Assembly (NCBI GenBank): GCA_052161605.1
Contig: CP197409.1
Length of the DNA stretch: 64,000 bases
DNA from: JBKCUI01 sp052161605
GTDB lineage: Bacteria; Planctomycetota; Planctomycetia; Pirellulales; Pirellulaceae
Strand: one strand, 5' to 3'
Every line of letters starts with the position of its first letter. The stretch's first letter is position 1. The translations under genes and the position numbers were made by a program. The notes under the pieces were generated by a model. The model worked only from the letters and a program-made list of their open reading frames with translations, was not told where the DNA came from and made no database searches. Below, piece by piece: positions 35,106 through 43,398 of this stretch.

Positions 35106-36050
35106 TTAGCTGGCCAACACGGAGCGGCCGCTCTCTCGAGCTACAACAATGTGGTCTAATACGCGAATACCCAATAGATCGCCAGCTTGAGTCAGCCTCT
35201 CCGTGACAGATCGATCTTCCCTGCTGGGGGTCGGGTCCCCAGACGGGTGATTGTGGACCAAAATAATGGCTGAGGCACTGTCTCGTATCGCTGGTCGAAA
35301 CACCTCTCGTGGATGTACCAAGCTGGCGTCGAGAGTGCCCGTGGTAATGTGATGCGTTCCAATTGGCCCAAGTTGCGTATCCAATGTCACGATATGAAAC
35401 TCTTCCTGCAAACCATCCACAGCCAGACGATGGAATTCTCGCATGCAAAACCGAATCGCATCATCCGACCCCCTAATCCTTTCGGGCGGCTTGTTGGATC
35501 GGTCTCTAAGTATCGAAATACGCCGCCCCAATTCGACACCAGCCATTATCTGGGCATAGCTATCCTTTCGAATCGTCTTCGATATGCTTCGGAGCTCCTG
35601 TAAACTCGCATCGGCAAGTTTCGCAAGTTGTTCGAGCGGAAAACGATTCGAGATCCTGCGCCCACCGTGAATAGCTGATTCGCCTGGAATTCCAACACGA
35701 ATTAAAATGGCAATGAGCTGAGCATCGGTGAGTGAGTCAGCCCCATTCTGAAGAAGCAATTCACGGGGGCGTTCTTGCTCCGGAGACGATTTGATTTGCT
35801 CTCCATGTACCTGATTTGATATCCAGCTATCTATATCGATCTGATCTCCCTTGCTCCAGCGAAACACCTCGCTCGCACTTTCAAGATGCTTGTCGAGCAG
35901 TCCCTCTTTGCTAAGTTGCTTGATAACTCGGGTGACATAAGCCGGATGCAAATCGCTGCAAATGGATTTTGCGGTTTCCGTTGAAAACGAATCGAGGTCT
36001 TTGATTGCGTAGAGTATTTTCTTAAGCTTTTGGGTGCGTTCGTCGGTCAT
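35106..36050 (-). CDS. RadC-family JAB/MPN protein with N-terminal winged-helix-like domain
   Basis: A 314-residue protein. The C-terminal ~120 residues are a RadC (JAB/MPN) domain with 'EFHIVTLDTQ', 'HPREVFRPAIRDSASAIILVHNHPSGDPTPSREDRSVTERL', in which the HxH...D metal site ('HNHPSGD') is intact. A UPF0758-type HhH region precedes it ('ELLLQNGADSLTDAQLIAILIRVG', 'RSISKTI'). The first ~90 residues are not usual in RadC: 'SFSTETAKSICSDLHPAYVTRVIKQLSKEGLL' looks like a winged helix-turn-helix. RadC's role is still debated. Convergent with the NlpC-like gene. Confidence 0.9.
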   Translation of the reverse strand: MTDERTQKLKKILYAIKDLDSFSTETAKSICSDLHPAYVTRVIKQLSKEGLLDKHLESASEVFRWSKGDQIDIDSWISNQVHGEQIKSSPEQERPRELLLQNGADSLTDAQLIAILIRVGIPGESAIHGGRRISNRFPLEQLAKLADASLQELRSISKTIRKDSYAQIMAGVELGRRISILRDRSNKPPERIRGSDDAIRFCMREFHRLAVDGLQEEFHIVTLDTQLGPIGTHHITTGTLDASLVHPREVFRPAIRDSASAIILVHNHPSGDPTPSREDRSVTERLTQAGDLLGIRVLDHIVVARESGRSVLAS

Positions 36051-36116
36051 AGAATTGGCGTTTCGTGAAGCATTTGGTCGAAACCCCTATGATAACCAAA
36101 AACTTTCTGCTCAGGG

Positions 36117-36398
36117 CTAGGGTAACGAATCCCTATACTTTTGCCGGCCCGCAGCATAGTTCTCTTTGGTGGGAGAGCGGTCCTCGAGCCATTCAGCCAC
36201 CGTGTCAGCTGTAGGTGGACAAGTTTGAATTTCAGAAGTTAGCTTGGCCAATTGTTTTCGACACCATCCGCATCCGGTGCCAGCACCTCCACATTCGCTA
36301 AGCAAACTGGGACGAGTCACATTGTGTATGCGAATGTAATTGATGACTTTCCGCCAAGTCACGTGAAAACACAGGCAAAGTTCGTCGTCCGGCTTCAT
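36117..36398 (-). CDS. small BFD-like [2Fe-2S] protein
   Basis: A 93-residue protein with four Cys in the bacterioferritin-associated ferredoxin (BFD/NirB-type) arrangement: 'CLCFHVTWRKVINYI' (C-x-C) and 'CGGAGTGCGWCRKQL' (C-x2-C at the end). BFD proteins bind [2Fe-2S] and in the best-known case help release iron from bacterioferritin. It begins 13 bases after the MacB-like permease gene on the same strand, so it is probably the last gene of that operon; no bacterioferritin is visible here. The link to efflux is inference. Confidence 0.82.
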   Translation of the reverse strand: MKPDDELCLCFHVTWRKVINYIRIHNVTRPSLLSECGGAGTGCGWCRKQLAKLTSEIQTCPPTADTVAEWLEDRSPTKENYAAGRQKYRDSLP

Positions 36399-36411
36399 GA
36401 TGGAGTCGACT

Positions 36412-37737
36412 TTACTCGTGCCGCAAGGCTTCGATAGGATTCATCTTAGCGGCCCGAGTTGCGGGATAGATTCCAAAGACGATTCCTACAACCAAAGAGA
36501 TGAAAAACGCCCCTGGGATGCTCGCTGGAACGATCGACGGCTGAACCGTTCTTACGACCTCAGGAAGCTCAGCCATGACATCGCCAAACCATTGATTGGC
36601 CAACAGTCTAGCAATATTGACCGCAGGTCCACACAGTAGTCCAAATAGAATGCCGGTCAGCCCACCCGTGAGACTCAATACGCTTGTTTCCACTAAGAAC
36701 TGACGCACAATATCCCGACGCTTCGCACCCAACGCACGCCGAATTCCGATTTCTCGGGTCCTTTCCGTGACGGTCGCTAGCATGATATTCATGATCCCAA
36801 TGCCACCCACCAGCAAAGAAATCGCGGCAATCATCCCCATAAAGACCATGAACATCGCTCGCGTCGTCCGGGCTTGTTCGAGCAATTCCAATGGCACTAC
36901 GACTTGGATATCTTCCATCTTGTCATGACTGGCCAAAGCGGCTTCTACGAGCTCGGCTGTCCTCTTTACATCCTTGACGTCAGTAACTCTCAAAGTGATT
37001 TGATTCAGCTGGATGACCTCACCCTCGCGTGAACCAGATCGAAAACTCATTACCATGTCGCCGATCCGCTGTTGCAACGTTCGGAGGGGTATATAAACGT
37101 CATTCGTGAAGTCTTGAGCAGCCATAGAGCCTCCTACCGCCGCCGTTGCGCCCTTAGGTTTCAGAACGCCCACTACTAAGTAGAAATCTCGATTCTCTGG
37201 CATATAGATCCGCTTGCCGATCGGATCTTCTGCCGGGAAAAGACGCTCTGCGACTTTAGCAGATACGACGCAATGGGTATCCTTAGCAAAATTCTCGGCA
37301 TCGGTAATGAAATGGCCACGATCCATCTCCAGCTTATTGACGTCATAATACTCGGGCGTGCAGCCGACGAGACGTCCATCCATTTTGCGATCTTTGTACT
37401 GAAATTGACGTCGCATCTCGCGAATAGGAATGGCGCTAGTGACCGTAGGTATGCTGGTCGACAAAAATTCAAACTCGTCACGAGTCAATCCATAAGGTGT
37501 TAAACCCTGAGCCGCCATCTTTTCGCTCGGTGGCTTAATGGTCCGAATCATGATCGTATCTGCACCGAGGCTCTCGATCTGTCGCTGGGCTTCGTCTCCA
37601 ATTCCCTTGCTGATCGCTAGCAACCAAATAACGCTAGCCACTCCGATAAAAATCCCCAAAACCGTGAGGATTGATCGCATCGGATGCAACCACAGACTTT
37701 TTACTCCGAGCTGGATTGTGCCTAACCAAATGTTCAT
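36412..37737 (-). CDS. MacB-type ABC transporter permease
   Basis: A 441-residue type VII ABC permease with one N-terminal helix ('LTVLGIFIGVASVIWLLAI'), a large MacB-like periplasmic domain (about residues 50-280), and three C-terminal helices, the first following 'RTTRAMFMVFMGMIAAISLLVGGIGIMNIML' and ending in the conserved 'TERTREIGIRRALGAKRRDI'. It uses force transmission rather than transport through the membrane. Its ATG overlaps the upstream ATPase stop (ATGA), and a BFD-type ferredoxin gene follows 13 bases downstream. The substrate, which could be a drug, peptide or siderophore, is not shown by sequence. Confidence 0.94.
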   Translation of the reverse strand: MNIWLGTIQLGVKSLWLHPMRSILTVLGIFIGVASVIWLLAISKGIGDEAQRQIESLGADTIMIRTIKPPSEKMAAQGLTPYGLTRDEFEFLSTSIPTVTSAIPIREMRRQFQYKDRKMDGRLVGCTPEYYDVNKLEMDRGHFITDAENFAKDTHCVVSAKVAERLFPAEDPIGKRIYMPENRDFYLVVGVLKPKGATAAVGGSMAAQDFTNDVYIPLRTLQQRIGDMVMSFRSGSREGEVIQLNQITLRVTDVKDVKRTAELVEAALASHDKMEDIQVVVPLELLEQARTTRAMFMVFMGMIAAISLLVGGIGIMNIMLATVTERTREIGIRRALGAKRRDIVRQFLVETSVLSLTGGLTGILFGLLCGPAVNIARLLANQWFGDVMAELPEVVRTVQPSIVPASIPGAFFISLVVGIVFGIYPATRAAKMNPIEALRHE

Positions 37738-38534
37738 ACTTCTACCGGCATATTTTCTATGGCGTGTCTAGCTGCGGCATCCCTGACCTCTTGCGTGTTA
37801 GTTTTATCCCACTGCAGCAAACCATCTTTGAGACGAACAACACGCTTCGCTCGTTTGGAGACTTCGTCCTCGTGCGTCACCAAGATGATCGTCCGCCCCT
37901 CATTGTTCAACTTTTCAAACAGCTGGAGAATTTCCTCTGTGGTCCGTGAATCAAGGTTTCCTGTCGGCTCATCCGCAAGGATAAAATAAGGGTCGTTGAC
38001 CAAAGAGCGCGCGATCGCCACACGTTGCTGCTGCCCACCCGACAATTGGGTCGGTCGGTGATCTAGTCTTTGTCCCAAGCCCACCATTTTTGCGAGCTCG
38101 AGAGAGCGAGTCTGCTGCTCCTTGGTTAATGGTTTCCCCTGGTAAAACAAAGGGACCTGAATGTTTTCCACCACAGTCAACTGCTGTATTAAATTGTAAG
38201 ACTGGAATACGAAGCCAATTCGCGACGATCGAATCGTTGCTAACTCATCGTCATCCATCTTCGCCACATCGTCCTCGCCAAGAAACAAACTTCCCGAGGT
38301 AGGCTTGTCCAAGCACCCGAGCATATTGAGCAGGGTACTCTTTCCCGAACCAGACGGTCCCATAATCGCAACGTAATCACCCTCAGGAACATCAAAAGTT
38401 ACCCCTCGAAGAGCCCTTACTGTCTCGCTCTTGAGCACGTATTCCTTTTTCATTTCCACAACACGACATGCATATCGTGTTGTATCACGCGGAGCGTTCT
38501 CAACGGCATTCACGGCTAAGCTCGACGCGTTCAA
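37734..38534 (-). CDS. MacB/LolD-type ABC transporter ATPase
   Basis: A 266-residue ABC ATPase with Walker A 'GPSGSGKSTLLNMLGCLD', 'LFLGEDDVAKMDDDELATIRSSRIGFVFQSYNLI' (Q-loop), signature 'LSGGQQQRVAIARSL' and Walker B 'FILADEPTGNLDSRT', with 'ILVTHE' for the H-loop. This pattern is diagnostic of the LolD/MacB subfamily that partners with the permease. The first ~25 residues ('MNASSLAVNAVENAPRDT') are an uncharacteristic extension. Both its start and its stop overlap neighbours by four bases (ATGA), so translation of adaptor, ATPase and permease is coupled. Confidence 0.94.
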   Translation of the reverse strand: MNASSLAVNAVENAPRDTTRYACRVVEMKKEYVLKSETVRALRGVTFDVPEGDYVAIMGPSGSGKSTLLNMLGCLDKPTSGSLFLGEDDVAKMDDDELATIRSSRIGFVFQSYNLIQQLTVVENIQVPLFYQGKPLTKEQQTRSLELAKMVGLGQRLDHRPTQLSGGQQQRVAIARSLVNDPYFILADEPTGNLDSRTTEEILQLFEKLNNEGRTIILVTHEDEVSKRAKRVVRLKDGLLQWDKTNTQEVRDAAARHAIENMPVEV

Positions 38535-40342
38535 TTGCTACCTCGTGATCCTGGGGGGCCGCCCATGCCGCCAGCCGACCTAGCTGCCATCATCTTTCTC
38601 ATGCCTGACATCAATTCCCCTTTGTCCATAAAGCCGTCTTTGTTCAAATCGCCATCGTCGAACCGTGCACCGAAATCGGAGTCCGCTTGTGCTTCTTCTC
38701 GACTAATCTTGCCATCGGAGTTCGTATCTAACCGCTCAAAGATCGCTTGCACAATAGCCGCAATGTCCGGCCCACTACCGTTTCGTCTCTCCTGTGAACG
38801 AGCCTCTCCCGCTGGCGAGTAAGATGCCGTCGCTGGTGCATCTGCCGATATTTTGGCGAATGCCTCGCTGTCGTCTTGTTCCACGATCTCAGGCAAATCC
38901 ATCTTATCCAAATGATTTCTGGGGTTTAGGACCACTTGCTCTCCCACTTTAATCCCCGTCTGTGCCGTTACGAACTTGTCGTTCGCCCCGCCGATCTTGA
39001 TGGGGCGTGTCTCAAAACTACTTCCGCTTTGGACTAATACAAAGTGATGCCTCTTGGTTTCGTATACCGCCAGAATCGGAATTTGGATCGCATCGGGAAT
39101 CTGTTCCACGAAAATGCGGACCTCAGCCGTCATACCCGTGCGGATCTCCCTTGGAGGATCGATAATCTGCACGAAAACAGCGTACTCCTTAACCGCCGGC
39201 CCAAACCAATTTCCCGGCTCCGCATACTTGTTTACCTTTACGACTCGTCCGAACAAATCGTTATCTACCGCCCCTACCCGAATCTTGACTGGCATCCCCT
39301 CGCGGATCAACGTAATCCTGGACTCGTTGACCTTTGCCTTAACCTGCATACGGGTGGGATCTGGAAGAAGGAAGATGGTTTGCTGCTCGCGGACATATGC
39401 ACCGGGTTCCACAACGAAATCGGACCCACCTCGGTTCCCGTACTTGTTGGCGTATACTACTTGACCGTCGGCCGGTGCGCGTATGTTACATGCATCGACC
39501 TGCGTCTGAATCTCGGAAAGTTTGTCGCGTTCTTCCATCAACGATGTTTCATCTGACTCCAGCTTGGCCTTGGCAGTGTTAATATCGCTATCGAGTTGTA
39601 CGAGCATCTTTTGCTTGGTTAACTCATCAAGCACCCTCAACCGTCCCTGAGCTGATTCCAGTGTGCTCTTTGCGTTTTGAACTGCAAACTGTTCAGCTTC
39701 AATTTGCAGAGGCTTAAGCGTGCCCTTGGCCGCCAATCGCTCCGCACTCTGCAATGCCAACTCCGCCTTTCTTAGGTTTTGCTGCGCAACCGATATCTCA
39801 CTCAAAATTGCCTGACGCTCGGTCAAGTAAGTACCCTCGAGATACTCCTGCTTGGAGATTACCGCCTTTTCCACGGCTGCCCGACTGGAAATAACCGTCG
39901 ATTCCGCCACACTCACCGCAATCCGCTGAGTTTTGGCCTCTTGATCTAATGCCGAGGAATCCAGCTGACAAAGGAAATCACCCTTTTTGACGATCGTTCC
40001 CTCAGGAATGACCTCCAAAATCGGAGTACCACTGCCTCCACGAGCCTTAACCTCACACTTTACCTCATTATTGCTGCTACTTTCGATCTCTCCGGTCTCC
40101 AGAACCACGTGATCGAATGGTCCCCGTGCGACTAATTCGAGGATCGGTTTGCTTTTACTTCCCGCAGCCTGCCCCGACGCTCTGATGTACCACCAGTACC
40201 CTCCCCCTCCCGCTACAATGAGGGTCGCTACGGTACCCAGCAACACCATACTCACCCGGCCGAATCGTCTGGGAAGTTTTGACCTTACGGGTCTCACCGA
40301 TCGCTCAGAACGAGTGGTTGTCGAAAAAAATTTATGTCTCAT
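38531..40342 (-). CDS. MacA-like periplasmic adaptor with C-terminal EF-hand pair
   Basis: About 603 residues from ATG 40342 (an ATG at 40417 is possible). After a transmembrane anchor ('VSMVLLGTVATLIVAGGGGYWW') come the HlyD/RND adaptor elements: a split biotinyl-lipoyl domain ('VVKKGDFLCQLD' to 'NIRAPADGQVVYAN'), a long coiled coil (about residues 140-300), and beta-barrel and membrane-proximal domains ('GMPVKIRVG', 'FETRPIKIG'). The last ~70 residues hold two canonical EF-hands ('DTNSDGKISREE' and 'DGDLNKDGFMDKGEL'), absent from ordinary MacA, which suggests calcium sensing in the periplasm. Coupled to the ATPase by an ATGA overlap. Confidence 0.9.
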   Translation of the reverse strand: MRHKFFSTTTRSERSVRPVRSKLPRRFGRVSMVLLGTVATLIVAGGGGYWWYIRASGQAAGSKSKPILELVARGPFDHVVLETGEIESSSNNEVKCEVKARGGSGTPILEVIPEGTIVKKGDFLCQLDSSALDQEAKTQRIAVSVAESTVISSRAAVEKAVISKQEYLEGTYLTERQAILSEISVAQQNLRKAELALQSAERLAAKGTLKPLQIEAEQFAVQNAKSTLESAQGRLRVLDELTKQKMLVQLDSDINTAKAKLESDETSLMEERDKLSEIQTQVDACNIRAPADGQVVYANKYGNRGGSDFVVEPGAYVREQQTIFLLPDPTRMQVKAKVNESRITLIREGMPVKIRVGAVDNDLFGRVVKVNKYAEPGNWFGPAVKEYAVFVQIIDPPREIRTGMTAEVRIFVEQIPDAIQIPILAVYETKRHHFVLVQSGSSFETRPIKIGGANDKFVTAQTGIKVGEQVVLNPRNHLDKMDLPEIVEQDDSEAFAKISADAPATASYSPAGEARSQERRNGSGPDIAAIVQAIFERLDTNSDGKISREEAQADSDFGARFDDGDLNKDGFMDKGELMSGMRKMMAARSAGGMGGPPGSRGSN

Positions 40343-40745
40343 GGCTCGCAATTGGGTAGGTGTTCGTTGGTGGGAGGGGAGCGTGGTCGTACCCGTCCAG
40401 GACTCGGGACACTGCATTCGGACTATATTCTACATGAATCAAAGGATGTCGGCCGCCGCCCGCACACCGTAGACTCCGGATCAAGCTAAAGGTATATCCG
40501 AGATGGATCCTTCCGCAAATCCTTTAATTGTCCGAATCAATCAAGCCCCAAACCCCTAGAGCTCACCCTAGTATAACCCCGGGGAATATTATTCGGCTAC
40601 TGGATGAGCTGCTTTGCATATTAAACCCAGAAAAGGGTTACAAGTTCCGCCTAGACGATCGAATGCACTCGCGACCCAAGGGAGCCCCCCCCTGGACGGC
40701 GGTACCCCAAAAAGTGACCTAAGTGCAGCTTTCGAGCATTTTGCC
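40343..40745. other. gap between the MacAB-like operon and the DUF1080 gene
   Basis: This 403-base gap follows the DUF1080 operon on the - strand and contains the promoter region of the MacAB-like operon. A GC-rich run (GGAGCCCCCCCCTGG at about 40681) and a pair of short A-rich blocks are visible, but no gene, RNA or convincing hairpin. Confidence 0.4.
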
Positions 40746-41954
40746 TCATTGGATCTTAATGGAGTGAAATCTCACCTTGCAGTCAGGATCATGCCCTTGG
40801 AGCATCACAGTTCCCGGATCTACTCTCAAACCACGCCTTGGGTTGGAATCAGGTTTCCTAAGGTCTCTCCACTCCACAACCTGTACACCTTGTACCCAAG
40901 TCGAAATTTGTGGTCCGTCTGCAATAATCGTCACGTACGTGAGCTCTCCCTCGTCCGACAGCACGGCCCGGGCGGCCTGTCTTCGAAAAATGGCACCGGT
41001 ACCCGAATCGAGCGGCTTGAGCCTGCTACCATCAAACCCATGATGGATTTGGCACTCGTATCCATTCATATCCTCACCTGGAATGCAACGGAAGAATACG
41101 CCCGAGTTCACATTCGGAGCGAGCGTTTCGGCGGTGATCTGCAATACTCCGCTTCCGAACAAAAAGGTGCTCTCCACGAACCCCCTTCCCCCGGCAATGG
41201 TCATTGCTCCGTTTTGCTCGTAGTTCGCATTAACGTTGACGGGCGACTTAAACGCAATCTGGTTTCCAATCAATTTCTCCTCCGCAAAAGGTCTGAGCTT
41301 GATGTCGCGGAACTCGATCTTGCCCTCGCGAAATTGCAGACCTATCCATCCACTTTTCAGATCGGTCGTATCAACGTACTCGCACGTTTTGTTCCCATTT
41401 AGCCAGGTCTCCACCTTGGGCCCATCCACAATAGCCCTAAGCTCATGCCACTCTCCCGCTACAGGATCGACAATTGCCTCTGCCCGTTTCTGACGGAACA
41501 CGAGTGAACCGGTGGGAAAAGGGTTGTCCAGCGGTGCAATGTTTAGCTCGAAACAGTCGCGCCCCGGGTCTTCAGGAACTGCAGGTGTCCTCAAAAACAC
41601 GCCGCTGTTGGTTCTCTCCTCCGCCCGAAACTGGAGCTTGATTTCAAAGTTGGTAAAGGGCACCGACGTGCACAGCAGACTGTTGGTCCCCCCTGTGGCT
41701 TGAAGCACTCCATCGACAACACTCCAATTCGCCTCCTGAGTCGGGGTCCAACCCATCAGCGTTTGACCGTCGAAAAGTCGAATCCATCCGCGCTCTAGCT
41801 CTTCGGAAGTCATCCTCGCCGACAACAACTGCTCCAGATCAAATGGACCGCCAGGATGGTTGCCATTCTCCGATTGCGCTCTCAACGCAGAAAGCTGCAC
41901 CAGAACAACACTCAGCACAATCGAAGTTTTAACGATCAAGCGGCCCCAATTCAT
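40746..41954 (-). CDS. secreted protein with two DUF1080 (3-keto-disaccharide hydrolase-type) domains
   Basis: A 402-residue protein with an N-terminal signal-like helix ('TSIVLSVVLVQLSALRAQS'). Two concanavalin-like DUF1080 domains are seen: the first from 'WIRLFDGQTLMGWTPTQEANWSVVDG' to 'GWIGLQFREGKIEFRDIKLRP', the second from about residue 240 ('NGAMTIAGGRGFVESTFLF') to 'CKVRFHSIKIQ', where the usual opening motif is more degenerate. Some DUF1080 proteins are 3-keto-glycoside hydrolases; for planctomycete ones the role is mostly unknown. Start ATG 41954 overlaps the stop of the small gene upstream by four bases. Confidence 0.88.
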   Translation of the reverse strand: MNWGRLIVKTSIVLSVVLVQLSALRAQSENGNHPGGPFDLEQLLSARMTSEELERGWIRLFDGQTLMGWTPTQEANWSVVDGVLQATGGTNSLLCTSVPFTNFEIKLQFRAEERTNSGVFLRTPAVPEDPGRDCFELNIAPLDNPFPTGSLVFRQKRAEAIVDPVAGEWHELRAIVDGPKVETWLNGNKTCEYVDTTDLKSGWIGLQFREGKIEFRDIKLRPFAEEKLIGNQIAFKSPVNVNANYEQNGAMTIAGGRGFVESTFLFGSGVLQITAETLAPNVNSGVFFRCIPGEDMNGYECQIHHGFDGSRLKPLDSGTGAIFRRQAARAVLSDEGELTYVTIIADGPQISTWVQGVQVVEWRDLRKPDSNPRRGLRVDPGTVMLQGHDPDCKVRFHSIKIQ

Positions 41955-42298
41955 TCCTCAATCTCCAGGTAAACGTCTCTTACTTTGCTCCAACACGCCT
42001 CGCTGTCTGATGCTCCATCACTCGCAAACCAACTCAAATGAAGAGCGTTTCTTGAAGCAAGCGAATCGGGTAATTCGTACTGCATTAATTGACCTCTCAC
42101 AGTTTTAGGCACGAGTGCGACCTCATTGAGGAAGACTCGATCCGGAGGCAACTCACTTATGATACTCAAACAAAGACCGCTCGCTCGGTTCAAACCATCG
42201 GTGGACTGAAAAGTTCGCCGCCATGAGATTTTGTCGGCCTCCATCTGAGCCGACCAAGCCCTCGGGTGGAATAAACCGATCCGATGTCCACTACTCAC
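41951..42298 (-). CDS. small hypothetical protein linked to Dus and DUF1080
   Basis: A 115-residue frame read from GTG 42298, which overlaps the dus stop (GTGTGAGTAG) by eight bases and ends in an ATGA overlap with the DUF1080 gene. An ATG at 42244 would give a 98-residue version. Tightly coupled on both sides, so very likely a real gene. The end, 'ELPDSLASRNALHLSWFASDGASDSEACWSKVRDVYLEIEE', is hydrophilic and lacks a signal or membrane segment. I do not recognise its family. Confidence 0.6.
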   Translation of the reverse strand: MSSGHRIGLFHPRAWSAQMEADKISWRRTFQSTDGLNRASGLCLSIISELPPDRVFLNEVALVPKTVRGQLMQYELPDSLASRNALHLSWFASDGASDSEACWSKVRDVYLEIEE

Positions 42299-43391
42299 AC
42301 TCGGTCTCCAGCTCGGAAAACGGCGGATACCTGCCCGGTTTGTCGTCGCTATACCACTTATCGAGCACATTCTTCCACTCCAGCAGATTTTTCACTTTCG
42401 TAAAATCGCTGCGAACTTCTAATCCTTCGGGATGCAACTGCGCGTACTTAATTCCAAACTTTCTCATCGGGACACCTGCCCGATCCGCACCATACAACTG
42501 CTCTGCCAACCGAAAATGCTCCAGAATGACCTCTCTCTGCTCATGAAGCGTCGGAGGTGCCGGCAGCGGCTGTCCCGCAAATAAGGCCCGTGCCTGGGCG
42601 AATATCCATGGATTTCCAATGCACCCTCGCGCCACCGTCACTCCATCAACCCCTGTCTGCTCCATCATCCCAAGGCAATCCTGGGCACTGAACAAATCGC
42701 CGCTCCCTAAAATAATTCTCTCTCCAACGTGCGATTTGACCTCTTTCAGAAACTCCCAGCGACTCGCGCCCACGTAACGCTGCTCAACCGTACGACCATG
42801 AACGGTGATGGCAGCGATCCCGCTTGCAAACGCACCATCAAGAATCTGGAAAAACCGATCCCTGCTCTGAGCAGAGTCATCGATGCCTCTTCGCATCTTG
42901 ATGGTCACTGGTATTTCCGGAGGAACAATGTCCCTGGTCCGCTTGACGATCTCTAACGCAACATCCGGTTGACTAAGATGAAAGCCCCCCCGACACCTGC
43001 CCAGCACCTTCCTGACGGGACACCCAAAGTTGATGTCGATGACCGCAAAGCCCGCCTCGACAAGCTTTTGAGCTCCCAACGAAAATTGTTCAGGCTCAGC
43101 CCCCATCAACTGCCCCGCAACAGGCTGCTCCTCAGGCGTGTTATGAAGAAAATGCCTCGTCCTTTGACGATCCTTTAGACTGACCAGAAACTGGTCCAGC
43201 ATAACCTCGCACAACGAGTACGAAGCCCCCAACCGCCTTGCAATCACCCTCATGGCCCAATCGCTATAGCCACTCAGCGCAGCTTGCACCACAGGGAAAC
43301 CAATATTAACCGCCCCGATTTCCAACGGTTTGTAGGTAAAAACTGCAGGGGAACCCAATTGGGGAACGTCTAATTTTTCGCCGATACTCAT
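42291..43391 (-). CDS. tRNA-dihydrouridine synthase (Dus family)
   Basis: FMN-dependent reductase that makes dihydrouridine in tRNA D-loops. Typical segments: 'VVQAALSGYSDWAMRVIARRLGA', the catalytic Cys in 'DINFGCPVRKV', 'PVTIKMRRGID', 'AITVHGRTVEQRYVG', and 'VDGVTVARGCIGNPWIF'. It is 366 residues long, with the C-terminal helical domain present. The paralogue (DusA, B or C) is not assigned with confidence. It starts seven bases after the DUF58 stop and is overlapped by the small downstream gene, so it is part of the same run of co-directional genes. Confidence 0.94.
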   Translation of the reverse strand: MSIGEKLDVPQLGSPAVFTYKPLEIGAVNIGFPVVQAALSGYSDWAMRVIARRLGASYSLCEVMLDQFLVSLKDRQRTRHFLHNTPEEQPVAGQLMGAEPEQFSLGAQKLVEAGFAVIDINFGCPVRKVLGRCRGGFHLSQPDVALEIVKRTRDIVPPEIPVTIKMRRGIDDSAQSRDRFFQILDGAFASGIAAITVHGRTVEQRYVGASRWEFLKEVKSHVGERIILGSGDLFSAQDCLGMMEQTGVDGVTVARGCIGNPWIFAQARALFAGQPLPAPPTLHEQREVILEHFRLAEQLYGADRAGVPMRKFGIKYAQLHPEGLEVRSDFTKVKNLLEWKNVLDKWYSDDKPGRYPPFSELETECE

Positions 43392-43398
43392 GCCTTAA

